A stretch of DNA of 64,000 nucleotides from CAWBLP01 sp963789495 (lineage in GTDB: Bacteria > Pseudomonadota > Alphaproteobacteria > Acetobacterales > Acetobacteraceae), in assembly GCA_963789495.1 (NCBI GenBank), contig CAWBLP010000012.1, positions 1-64,000 on the forward strand, given 5' to 3'. How positions within the stretch are numbered: the first letter of the stretch is position 1; each line of letters begins with the position of its first letter. The notes under the pieces are model-generated. The model did not search any database and had not been told where the DNA came from. It saw only the letters and a program-made list of their open reading frames with translations. The position numbers and the translations under genes were made by a program. Positions 26,854 through 33,725 of this stretch are shown piece by piece.

Positions 26854-26946
26854 GCCTGACCTGGCGGCTGCGCCGGCATGGGCGCGTGCCCCCAGGCCAG
26901 CCATCTCCGGCACGGGGGCAGCCGGCAACTACAGTGGTGACCGCCG

Positions 26947-27450
26947 ATGTTGAGAACGCTGCTCCAGGGCCTGCGTCCGCCGCTGACCGAACCTCGGCCG
27001 GAACCCGACCCGGAACTGGCCGCGCTGGCCGCCACGCTGGACCAGACCGCGCGTCGCAAGCTTGGCCGCAGCCTGTCGATCCGCGAGGTCGATGCCGGCT
27101 CCTGCAACGGCTGCGAGCTGGAAATCCACGCGCTGAACAATGCGTTCTACGATCTGGAACGGTTCGGCCTGCGCTTCGTGGCCTCGCCGCGCCACGCCGA
27201 CGTGCTGCTGGTGACCGGCCCAGTGACGAAGAACATGCAGGAGGCGCTGCTACGGACCTGGCGGGCCACGCCGGACCCGAAATGGGTAGTGGCGGCAGGC
27301 GATTGCGCCGCCGACGGCCATGTGTTTGCCGGCAGCTATGCGGTGGTGGGCGGGGTCAGCACCACCATTCCAGTCGACCTGGTGATTCGCGGCTGCCCGC
27401 CGACGCCGACGCAGTTGCTGCGCGGCCTGCTCACCCTGCTGGGCAAATAG
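26947..27450 (+). CDS. hyfI: Hyf/Ehr complex small subunit (HyfI/NuoB-like iron-sulfur protein)
   Basis: The 167-residue product carries the four cysteines of the N2-type [4Fe-4S] cluster: Cys53 and Cys56 in AGSCNGCELE, Cys120 in AGDCAADG and Cys150 in IRGCPPTP. It should pass electrons to the large subunit face. Length is typical of NuoB/HyfI proteins. No HyfH-type 2[4Fe-4S] ferredoxin subunit, formate dehydrogenase, or hypA-F maturation gene follows, which fits a non-hydrogenase complex of unknown electron partner. Confidence 0.92.
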   Translation: MLRTLLQGLRPPLTEPRPEPDPELAALAATLDQTARRKLGRSLSIREVDAGSCNGCELEIHALNNAFYDLERFGLRFVASPRHADVLLVTGPVTKNMQEALLRTWRATPDPKWVVAAGDCAADGHVFAGSYAVVGGVSTTIPVDLVIRGCPPTPTQLLRGLLTLLGK

Positions 27451-27460
27451 GTCCAGGCGT

Positions 27461-27646
27461 TCAGCGGTCGCTGAACAGCACGCCGCCCTTGGCCTTGTTG
27501 TCCTGGGAATTCTCCAGAATTTCCACCAACACCCGGTCCGCACTGACGCCGAAATTCCGTACCACGGCGTCGGTGATGTCCTTCACCAGGGCGCGCTTCT
27601 GCTCCTTGGTCCGCCCCTCGATGGCATGAACATAAACCTCTGGCAT
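27461..27646 (-). CDS. 4-oxalocrotonate tautomerase family protein
   Basis: The 61-residue product is of 4-OT size and starts MPEVYVHAIEGRTKEQK, so after removal of Met the catalytic Pro1 is present. The arginine in the EGRT segment fits the family active site. It probably catalyses a keto-enol tautomerisation in aromatic or sugar-acid breakdown, but no pathway genes adjoin it. It is convergent with hyfI, with only 10 bases between their stops. Confidence 0.9.
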   Translation of the reverse strand: MPEVYVHAIEGRTKEQKRALVKDITDAVVRNFGVSADRVLVEILENSQDNKAKGGVLFSDR

Positions 27647-28057
27647 CCTGTCTCTCCGCTGGTTTCGCCGCTGCCAGCCTAGCGTCTGTTGAACGGATCC
27701 CCCACACTATCTCCGCGCATATCGACGCGGACTGCTGCCATTCCCCGCCGCCGCCATAACGCTGCGTCGAGACGAATCTCAGGTGGATGGTTTAGGTCGG
27801 CGGCACCGAGGCAGAGTTCGAGCGACCAAGCCATCTCCAGACGCAGTCGCTGCTGACGGCGGTGCCCTTGGCGGGTGGGAGGGGCGTGATGAAAACGTTC
27901 CTATAGGAAGACGAACGGCTGTCACGTTTCCACGCGCAGTCCCGGGGGCGGAGGCGCGCTGTACGGCAGGGAATCCGCCACCGCGCCCGCTACCGGATGG
28001 GCACGAGGTTGCCTGCCACTCGGCGGTATGTGTTGATCGCCGCCGGTTGGTGTGGCG
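27647..28057. other. Intergenic stretch without recognised gene
   Basis: This 411-base stretch has only Arg/Pro-rich open frames that look like compositional artefacts. It probably contains the promoter of the tautomerase gene and the 3' end region of the sulfotransferase gene. I see no convincing promoter, RNA gene or repeat. Confidence 0.5.
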
Positions 28058-29296
28058 TTAAGCCGTTTCGTAGTGCGGCACCAGCCCGTCGGCGGAATAG
28101 CCGAGCGCGCGTTGCATTGCGTCACCTCCCAACCGGATGAATTGCGCCTCGACCTGGCCATCCCAGTACCGCGCGACTTCGGACCGTGCGCCGGACCAGG
28201 TCTTCGTGGGCTTGCCGACCACGTCCTGCAGGAACAGGGCGAGCGGGTCGGGCGGTGACGGCACGCCGGCATGCTGGGCGACTGCTTCCAGCGTGCGGCG
28301 TTGCGCCGCGCAGCCCGCGTCGCCCATCAATGCCTCGAACCGCACCACCAGCACCTCCGGCTCGTTCAGCCAGCCCGTCACGCCTTGCATCAGGCCGAGC
28401 AGCCTTGCGCCCCATTGCTCCAGGAACGCCAACAGCCGATCAGGCCCGTCGGCGGTCGCCATCCATGTTTTCGGTTCGGACTTGGCGCGGCCGGGCAGTT
28501 CGAAGAAGCGCATGAAGGACACCAGCGCGTCCCGCGGATGACGGATCAGCAGGATACGGCGTAGCTTGGCAGTCGCCTCGACCGTTTGAGCGGAATGCTC
28601 CAGATGGCCGACGATGAACTGCCCGGCGGCCGTCAGTCCGGCGGAGACCTCGATCGGGATATGCGTGGTGAATTTCAGGTAGTCGGCGCGCATCTCGTCG
28701 ATCGACTTGTGTCGGTAGTCGCTGAACCCGAACCGGTCCACGTGAACGCCAGTATCCACCAGCCCGAGAGCTTTCAGGAAGGCGCCCATCAGATAAGTGC
28801 CAGCCTTCGGCAAGGTGATCAGACACAGCCCCTGTGTCGACCGGCCGGTCAGCGGCGACAGCGCCAGGGTGCCGTCGGCCAGGGCATAGACCGCAGACCG
28901 CCGGCCTCCGTTGCTTTGCAGATAGAGGTCAGCTCGGGCGTGGGCGCCGTCGCCCGCTGCCGCGACCCTGGCAAGCAAGGCGAGAGTTGAGGCGGCCACC
29001 ATGTCCCGCTGGTCACGCAATCCCTCGAGACGTTGATCACAGTAGCTGGCCCGCCGTTCGGCTGCTTCAGCCTTTTGCCAAGCCTCCCGCGTCTCGGCAC
29101 CGCTGGCAGCGAGCGCCGCATTTATTTCCTCGAGGGCGCGGTCGTGTTCCGCGGTCAGTGCCTCCATCGCGCGGGTGCGATCGGCCAGCTCTTGAAGTAA
29201 TGCATCGCGTTGCCGGTACAGCCGGCCGACTGGTCCGACCGTCAAGGCAGCTCGACGAGCGAGGCCGCGCAGGGAGCGTCCCATGTCGTATCTCAT
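28058..29296 (-). CDS. Sulfotransferase-domain protein with N-terminal coiled coil
   Basis: The 412-residue product has an N-terminal region of about 130 residues rich in Glu, Arg and Ala heptads (QELADRTRAMEALTAEHDR and following), likely a coiled coil, and a C-terminal sulfotransferase domain. The 5'-phosphosulfate loop appears as LITLPKAGTYLMGAFLKA and the 3'-phosphate motif as LLIRHPRDALVSFMRF. The SYNF-like end of the fold is at RSEVARYWDG. It is a different branch from the sulfotransferase at 9415 and stands alone here; a surface polysaccharide or protein acceptor is conceivable. An ATG at 29284 is an alternative start. Confidence 0.83.
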   Translation of the reverse strand: MRYDMGRSLRGLARRAALTVGPVGRLYRQRDALLQELADRTRAMEALTAEHDRALEEINAALAASGAETREAWQKAEAAERRASYCDQRLEGLRDQRDMVAASTLALLARVAAAGDGAHARADLYLQSNGGRRSAVYALADGTLALSPLTGRSTQGLCLITLPKAGTYLMGAFLKALGLVDTGVHVDRFGFSDYRHKSIDEMRADYLKFTTHIPIEVSAGLTAAGQFIVGHLEHSAQTVEATAKLRRILLIRHPRDALVSFMRFFELPGRAKSEPKTWMATADGPDRLLAFLEQWGARLLGLMQGVTGWLNEPEVLVVRFEALMGDAGCAAQRRTLEAVAQHAGVPSPPDPLALFLQDVVGKPTKTWSGARSEVARYWDGQVEAQFIRLGGDAMQRALGYSADGLVPHYETA

Positions 29297-29549
29297 GTCT
29301 TCCGACGGATACCTCTTGCTGGCCCCGCCGCGATGGCTGTCGCAGCGCGTGTTGACCTTCGCTCAACTATTGAACGACCGGATGAGCAGGGCAACAGTGT
29401 AATCTCGAGGCAGAAGTCTCCGGGGCTATCCTGGGCGCGTCGAGGTCCGAGGCGATGACACCTCCCCGATCGAGCGGTACGATCGGCCCGGGCACTATCG
29501 CCACGCATGCCGATACGGGCTACCGCCTTTCCTCGCGCGCCGCGGCCGA

Positions 29550-30455
29550 TCAGCCGCCGGCGGGGCTCCCGGCGTTGGGTGCGGCGGCCCGCGTGTCATG
29601 CGGCGGCGGATGCTTGCTGATCGCGCCGGTCATCGGAATGAAGAACACGCCCATGTCGCGCTTGGAGTGGATCTTGCCCTCGGCATCCTTGGTGTAGACG
29701 TACAGCACCTGACCGCGCTTGAACGGCTGGCCGATGGGAATGATCATCCGGCCGCCCGGCTTCATCTGCTTGAACAGGTCCGGCGGGGCGTATTGTGCGG
29801 CGCAGGTGACGATGATGGTGTCGAATCCGCCTTCCACCTCCGGCCAGCCGTAATAGCCGTCGCCCACCTTGGTGTGGACATTGGTGTAGCCGAGCGGTGC
29901 GAAGATGTGGCTGACGGCCTTGCCCAGCGGCTCGATGATCTCGATCGAATAGGCCTTGGCGACGATGCGGGACAGCAGCGCGCTTTGGAACCCGCTGCCG
30001 GTGCCGATTTCCAGCGTGATATCGCCGGGTTTCGGCTGACAGATCTGCGTCATGTAAGCCTGGCCGAGATAGTCGGACAGCGCCGATCCGTAACCGAGGC
30101 CCCAGGGCTTCGGATCGGTTTCGTAGGCGTCTCCCGGCGTCGCGCGGTGCTCGGAATAGAGGTAATGGAAGTATTCGCGCGGCACGGCTTCGAAGCCCGC
30201 CATCACCGCGGGATCGGCACTGCCGAGGCGTTCCTTCAGATAGGCGGCGATCCGCGCCATGGCGGCCGGCTTGCGTTTCTGGATGGCATCGAACTGCGCA
30301 TCCGTCAGGCTCACCGGGCGGCCTGATTCCTTCATGGCGGTCTCATACGCCGCACGTGTCCAGGCGGAAGCAGCCCAGCTCGGTCGCGCCACGCACAATG
30401 CCGCCGCCGAAGCCATGACGCTGCGGCGAGTTGTCCGAAATGTCGAAACTGCCAC
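29550..30455 (-). CDS. Exported protein-L-isoaspartate O-methyltransferase-like protein
   Basis: The 301-residue product has a Rossmann methyltransferase domain with the SAM motif ITLEIGTGSGFQSALL and a PCMT-like GDGYYGWPEV segment, then TIIVTCAAQYAP. PCMT enzymes repair isoaspartyl residues using SAM. Unusually, the N-terminus (RTTRRSVMASAAALCVARPSWA) looks like a twin-arginine or Sec signal peptide with a cleavage site near residue 28. A SAM-dependent enzyme outside the cytoplasm would lack its cofactor unless it is supplied, so either the signal is retained as an anchor or the family has another role. Confidence 0.82.
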   Translation of the reverse strand: MAVSTFRTTRRSVMASAAALCVARPSWAASAWTRAAYETAMKESGRPVSLTDAQFDAIQKRKPAAMARIAAYLKERLGSADPAVMAGFEAVPREYFHYLYSEHRATPGDAYETDPKPWGLGYGSALSDYLGQAYMTQICQPKPGDITLEIGTGSGFQSALLSRIVAKAYSIEIIEPLGKAVSHIFAPLGYTNVHTKVGDGYYGWPEVEGGFDTIIVTCAAQYAPPDLFKQMKPGGRMIIPIGQPFKRGQVLYVYTKDAEGKIHSKRDMGVFFIPMTGAISKHPPPHDTRAAAPNAGSPAGG

Positions 30456-30773
30456 GTCCGGGGTGGTCCTTCCTCATAGGATGTCGTCGGAGCGATGGCA
30501 CACAACGCGCTGGCGCACAACAAAATCAACCGCGTGACGGAACGGCTGGAATTGGGCCAGGAATACTGTCAAGCCGAGGCTTTGGCTGCGATGGGGCGGC
30601 CGCGGGCCGACCGGCAGGACCGATCGGTCGGTTTCGAGGGCTGGTCCCCGGGGAAGACGACCAGAGGGAGAATGAAGGGGTGGCGCTCACCGTGGTCCCG
30701 CAGCGGTGTCTGCCGAACCGGCCTCCGCGACGCGCCCCGGGGGCGACAGGTGACGCCCTGCCTGGCCGGCGTG
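30456..30773. other. Intergenic stretch without recognised gene
   Basis: This 318-base stretch separates two minus-strand genes. Open frames here are compositional and match no family I recognise. The part next to 30456 (about 20 bases) should contain the ribosome-binding site for the methyltransferase; no clear promoter or terminator is seen. Confidence 0.45.
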
Positions 30774-31091
30774 TCAGGTATTGTCGATGGTCTGAACGAC
30801 CTCGAACCCCTCGAACTCCGGGTGGCCGAGATAGAGTGGGCGGTTCTGGCCGGCATCGCGATGCGCCTGGCGAAACGCCTCCGACTGCGTCCACGCCTCG
30901 AACGCGGCCTTGCTGCGCCATTCTGTATGCGAGGCGAACAGCACGTGATCCTCGCTTTGCGGGCCGCGCAGCAGTCGGAAGGTGAGGAACCCCGGCACGT
31001 CGCGAAGATGGCTGTCACGCGAGATCCACACCTGCTCGAAGGCGGATTCCGAGCCGAGGGCGACCTTGAACCGATTCATCGCGATGAACAT
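30774..31091 (-). CDS. Antibiotic biosynthesis monooxygenase (ABM) domain protein
   Basis: The 105-residue product is a single ABM ferredoxin-like domain: MFIAMNRFKVALGSESAFEQ begins with the conserved strand and helix, DVPGFLTFRLLRG follows, and ASHTEWRSKAAFEAWTQSEA carries the W-x-S-x-x-A-F-x-x-W pattern. These proteins form dimers; some, such as IsdG, degrade heme, others oxidise quinols or have no known substrate. The pattern W-x-x-x-x-F-x-x-W with S-E-A-F is closest to the heme-degrading/HmoA-like branch, but the activity is not certain. Confidence 0.85.
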   Translation of the reverse strand: MFIAMNRFKVALGSESAFEQVWISRDSHLRDVPGFLTFRLLRGPQSEDHVLFASHTEWRSKAAFEAWTQSEAFRQAHRDAGQNRPLYLGHPEFEGFEVVQTIDNT

Positions 31092-31660
31092 GGCTTGCTC
31101 CGATGACAGGGTGCGGCTGACGCAGGATGCGCCGGCCGCCGTCGGATCGCCAGATGCTCGTGGTCTGATGCGGCCAGGTGGAGCTCAGCGGTCGCGCGTC
31201 CACGCCGTGGCGGCGGGCGCGTAAAATGGGCGGGGCAGGCACGTCTCGCTCTGCGCCATGGTCGGCCCGAATTACCCGCATTTCGTCATGGGCGGTCCGC
31301 TCTGCGTCATGTCCGGGTCAAGCCTGATATTGACCCGGCTATCTACCCAAGAACGAGCATGCGGCGCGCGCTGCGCGACCCGATCGTTCCCGTGGAGATG
31401 GCCGGGTCAGGCTCGGCCAAGACGAAAACCGGCTCCGGCCATGACGCAACTCGAACCGGTTACCATACAGATCGGCTCAGGCCGTGATGCAACCCGATGT
31501 GCCAGGACGCACACCGGGCGCTCCCGCCGGCTGCTGATCCTCGCGCGGGGGAAGGCCGGTCATCCACGGATTGCCGGAGAGGACACGGAAACACCCGCGG
31601 ACCGCCGTCGGCATGACGGAGCCTGTTCCCGCCCAGCGATAGTCCCGCAGCCGCCTGGCG
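31092..31660. other. Intergenic stretch with one dispersed repeat copy
   Basis: This 569-base stretch lies between two minus-strand genes. It contains the 113-base inverted-repeat element at 31308-31420 and otherwise low-information GC-rich sequence with no convincing gene. The part next to 31092 should hold the ABM gene promoter, which I cannot point to. Confidence 0.5.
31308..31420. repeat. Dispersed inverted-repeat element, copy 2
   Basis: This 113-base element has the core gacccgatcgttcc, shared with the elements at 15271 and 38658, and outer arms built on catgtccgggtcaag and ctcggcc-type sequence. The left arm also contains a local hairpin, gggtcaagcctgatattgaccc. It is more diverged than copy 3 but has the same order of parts. 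Confidence 0.75.
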
Positions 31661-32758
31661 TCAGGCGATGGTCTTCAGGAACGCCGTCAGCCTGGTCGTC
31701 GCGGTGATCTTGTCGGTCTTGTCCAGCGCCGCCAGTTCCGCCGCCAGCCGGTCCAGCGCCGCTTCATAGATCTGCCGTTCCGAGAAACTCTGATCCGGCT
31801 GACCGGAATTGCGGTGCAGATCCCGCACGACCTCCGCGATCGCCAGCGGATCGCCGGAGTTGATCTTCGCCTCGTACTCCTGCGCCCGCCGCGACCACAT
31901 GGTGCGCTTGATCCGGGCCCTGCCCCTCAGCACGGACATTGCCTCATCGAACAGCTTGCGGGTGGCCAGCTTGCGCAAGCCGGCGCTGCGGGCCTTGACC
32001 ACCGGGACCCGCAGGGTCATCCGATTCTCTTCGAAGGTGATGTGGATCAGCTCCAGCTTATGGCCGGCGATCTCTTCGATGACGATGCGCTCCACCTTGC
32101 CCACACCATGGGTGGGGTAGACGACGTGATCACCCTCCTGGAACACCTCGGCCTTGGCGGGCTTCCGAGGGGTCAGATTGGGCGCGCCCGGCGGCAGGCC
32201 GCCATTGGGCCGACGACCTATCTCCGCGGGCTGGTTGCCGGCGGGCGCCTCGGCCGCCGTGTTCGACGCCGCAGCCTCCGGAGCCGACGTCACGACGGGC
32301 GACGTCTCGGGGGGCGCCACCGCCGGCGCGGGATCGGTGGCCGCGGCCGCCTCCGCTCCTGCCGGCGCAGTCGACACATCGCGCAGCGTGGCATTCTTTG
32401 GCCGGGACAGCTTCGGCGCTACGGCTTCAGCCATGCCTGTGGGAGTGGGGCGTGTGGGAGTGGAGCCTTTGGGGGTGGGGCCTGTGGGAGTGGCGCCCGA
32501 GGGAGCGGAGCCTGTGGGGGCGGGCGTCTGGGGACCGGGCAGCCTCTCACCGGCACGCGCGGATTCGGCCGTGTGGCCGGACACACGCGCAGCCGTCCTC
32601 GATCTGGCCGTTTCCGGCTTCCTCGATGGAGCGGTCTTACTGGCGGTCGCGACTTTCGCGGGCTGGGCGGAGGGAGCCTTCTCGACGGCCACGGTGACGG
32701 CTTTAGCCTTGGTCTGAGATCGCGTCGGAGTTCGGCCGAGCGGCCGGCGTGCGCGCAT
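31661..32758 (-). CDS. carD: CarD-family transcriptional regulator with long low-complexity N-terminal extension
   Basis: The 365-residue frame has a C-terminal CarD-type region of about 165 residues. EGDHVVYPTHGVGKVERIV begins the RNA polymerase-interacting Tudor-like domain and the helical DNA-binding domain follows, ending SERQIYEAALDRLAAELAAL. CarD proteins bind RNA polymerase beta and stabilise promoter open complexes. The first 200 residues are Pro/Ala/Thr/Lys-rich and include six pentapeptide repeats. The start is uncertain: an ATG at 32814 with GAGG 8 bases upstream would begin MKASAGTAKSGKG in a different frame, which suggests a lost or gained base near the N-terminus. Confidence 0.85.
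   Translation of the reverse strand: MRARRPLGRTPTRSQTKAKAVTVAVEKAPSAQPAKVATASKTAPSRKPETARSRTAARVSGHTAESARAGERLPGPQTPAPTGSAPSGATPTGPTPKGSTPTRPTPTGMAEAVAPKLSRPKNATLRDVSTAPAGAEAAAATDPAPAVAPPETSPVVTSAPEAAASNTAAEAPAGNQPAEIGRRPNGGLPPGAPNLTPRKPAKAEVFQEGDHVVYPTHGVGKVERIVIEEIAGHKLELIHITFEENRMTLRVPVVKARSAGLRKLATRKLFDEAMSVLRGRARIKRTMWSRRAQEYEAKINSGDPLAIAEVVRDLHRNSGQPDQSFSERQIYEAALDRLAAELAALDKTDKITATTRLTAFLKTIA
32436..32525. repeat. Six tandem 15-bp units inside carD
   Basis: Six in-frame 15-base units start at 32436, 32451, 32466, 32481, 32496 and 32511, close to cctgtgggagtgggg. On the minus strand they encode pentapeptides such as ATPTG, PTPKG, STPTR and PTPTG. Because units are multiples of three, copy number can change without breaking the reading frame, so length variation in the CarD linker is likely between strains. 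Confidence 0.9.
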
Positions 32759-32954
32759 GCGCCGGCCCCTTGCCCGATTTCGCAGTCCCAGCGGATGCCT
32801 TCATGCCTGACACCTCACGTCCCTGATCCGCACTCCCCGGGCGTTCGATCGCCCGACGGATGTACCGGCTCGCGCGTCCCCTCCCCCTGGAGCATCAACC
32901 TGTCGGATTGCCGGAAGGCCGCCAGCCGGCGACGCAGCCGTCATCACCCCCCAT

Positions 32955-32983
32955 AATATAGCGTCACAGAGGTATCACGTCAG
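32955..32983 (-). promoter_or_regulatory. Probable sigma-70-type promoter of carD
   Basis: Read on the minus strand, CTGACG (-35) is followed after exactly 17 bases by TATATT (-10). Both boxes are close to consensus and stand out in very GC-rich sequence. The predicted transcript start lies about 135 bases before the alternative ATG at 32814 and about 190 bases before the ATG at 32758. Confidence 0.55.
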
Positions 32984-32989
32984 GGGGGC

Positions 32990-33014
32990 AAACCCCTGAT
33001 AGGGTCAGGGTTTT
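32990..33014 (-). terminator. Hairpin overlapping the ferredoxin stop codon
   Basis: Arms aaacccctga and tcagggtttt pair with one mismatch around a 5-base loop, giving a stem flanked by A and T runs on either strand. The arm at 33005 includes the ferredoxin stop codon. It could terminate the ferredoxin transcript just before the carD promoter. Confidence 0.45.
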
Positions 33015-33337
33015 CCCGGTTCCGGCGAAAACTCGGCGGCCTTGCCCGGCTTGTCCTTCCATTCGTCGGCATCGTCCGGCGGGGGGCCCTTGCGGGTGAT
33101 GTTGGGCCACACCGCCGCGTAGGTGCGGTTCTGTTCCGCCCAGGCGGCCGCCTTGTCGTCACTGTCCGGCACGATGGCCTCGGCAGGGCATTCCGGCTCG
33201 CACACACCGCAATCGATGCACTCGTCGGGATGGATCACCAGCATGTTCTCGCCGACATAGAAGCAGTCGACGGGGCACACCTCGACGCAGTCCATGTATT
33301 TGCAGCGAATGCAGTTTTCGGTCACAACGTAGGTCAT
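33005..33337 (-). CDS. fdxA: Seven-iron ferredoxin (FdxA type)
   Basis: The 110-residue product is a [3Fe-4S][4Fe-4S] ferredoxin. TYVVTENCIRCKYMDCVEVC gives the first cysteine set (with the extra spacing typical of seven-iron forms) and PDECIDCGVCEPECPAEAI the second. The acidic C-terminal tail of about 40 residues with WPNITRKG is characteristic of FdxA. It carries low-potential electrons in the cytoplasm. The ATG at 33337 has GGGGG 6 bases upstream. The neighbourhood (carD, S4 protein, helicase) is a conserved alphaproteobacterial order. Confidence 0.93.
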   Translation of the reverse strand: MTYVVTENCIRCKYMDCVEVCPVDCFYVGENMLVIHPDECIDCGVCEPECPAEAIVPDSDDKAAAWAEQNRTYAAVWPNITRKGPPPDDADEWKDKPGKAAEFSPEPGKP

Positions 33338-33412
33338 GCAAGCCCCCGGCGGCAGGTGTTCCCATAAAGGCAAACGGGGCACCTGATATCAGTGCGGGCG
33401 GTATGCCGGCCT

Positions 33413-33721
33413 TTATTCTGCGACGCAAGATGCGCCGCCCGCGTCGCTGACCTCCTCATACAGCATACGCGCCTCAGGAGCCGGTCCGCGGCGGATGGCG
33501 AGGGCTGCGACACGGATCACCCGCACCTCGCCGCGCACCGGCACGGTCAACACGTCGCCGACCCGCAGCCTGGCGTGTGGTTTGTCGGTCCGCTGGCGGT
33601 TGATCCGGATGGACCCGCGCGCCACCCAGGCCGCGCAATCGGTGCGGGCGCGCATGAAGCGGGCGCACCACAGCCATTTGTCCAGCCGCTGCCAGTCCCG
33701 ATCTTCCTGTTCGCCACTCAC
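33413..33721 (-). CDS. S4-domain RNA-binding protein (Hsp15/HslR-like)
   Basis: The 102-residue product begins with an S4 RNA-binding motif: RLDKWLWCARFMRARTDCAA is followed by GSIRINRQRTDKPHARLRVGD, which closely follows Hsp15. Hsp15 binds 50S ribosomal subunits carrying stalled nascent chains. It starts 4 bases after the helicase stop on the same strand, so they are probably co-transcribed, in line with RNA-related roles for both. Confidence 0.9.
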   Translation of the reverse strand: MSGEQEDRDWQRLDKWLWCARFMRARTDCAAWVARGSIRINRQRTDKPHARLRVGDVLTVPVRGEVRVIRVAALAIRRGPAPEARMLYEEVSDAGGASCVAE

Positions 33722-33725
33722 CGCG

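Noticed and set aside
20203..27450. Reading the cluster as a functional hydrogenase or formate hydrogenlyase
   Set aside because: The large subunit lacks the cysteine pairs that hold Ni-Fe, and HyfH, formate dehydrogenase and Hyp maturation genes are missing from the window.
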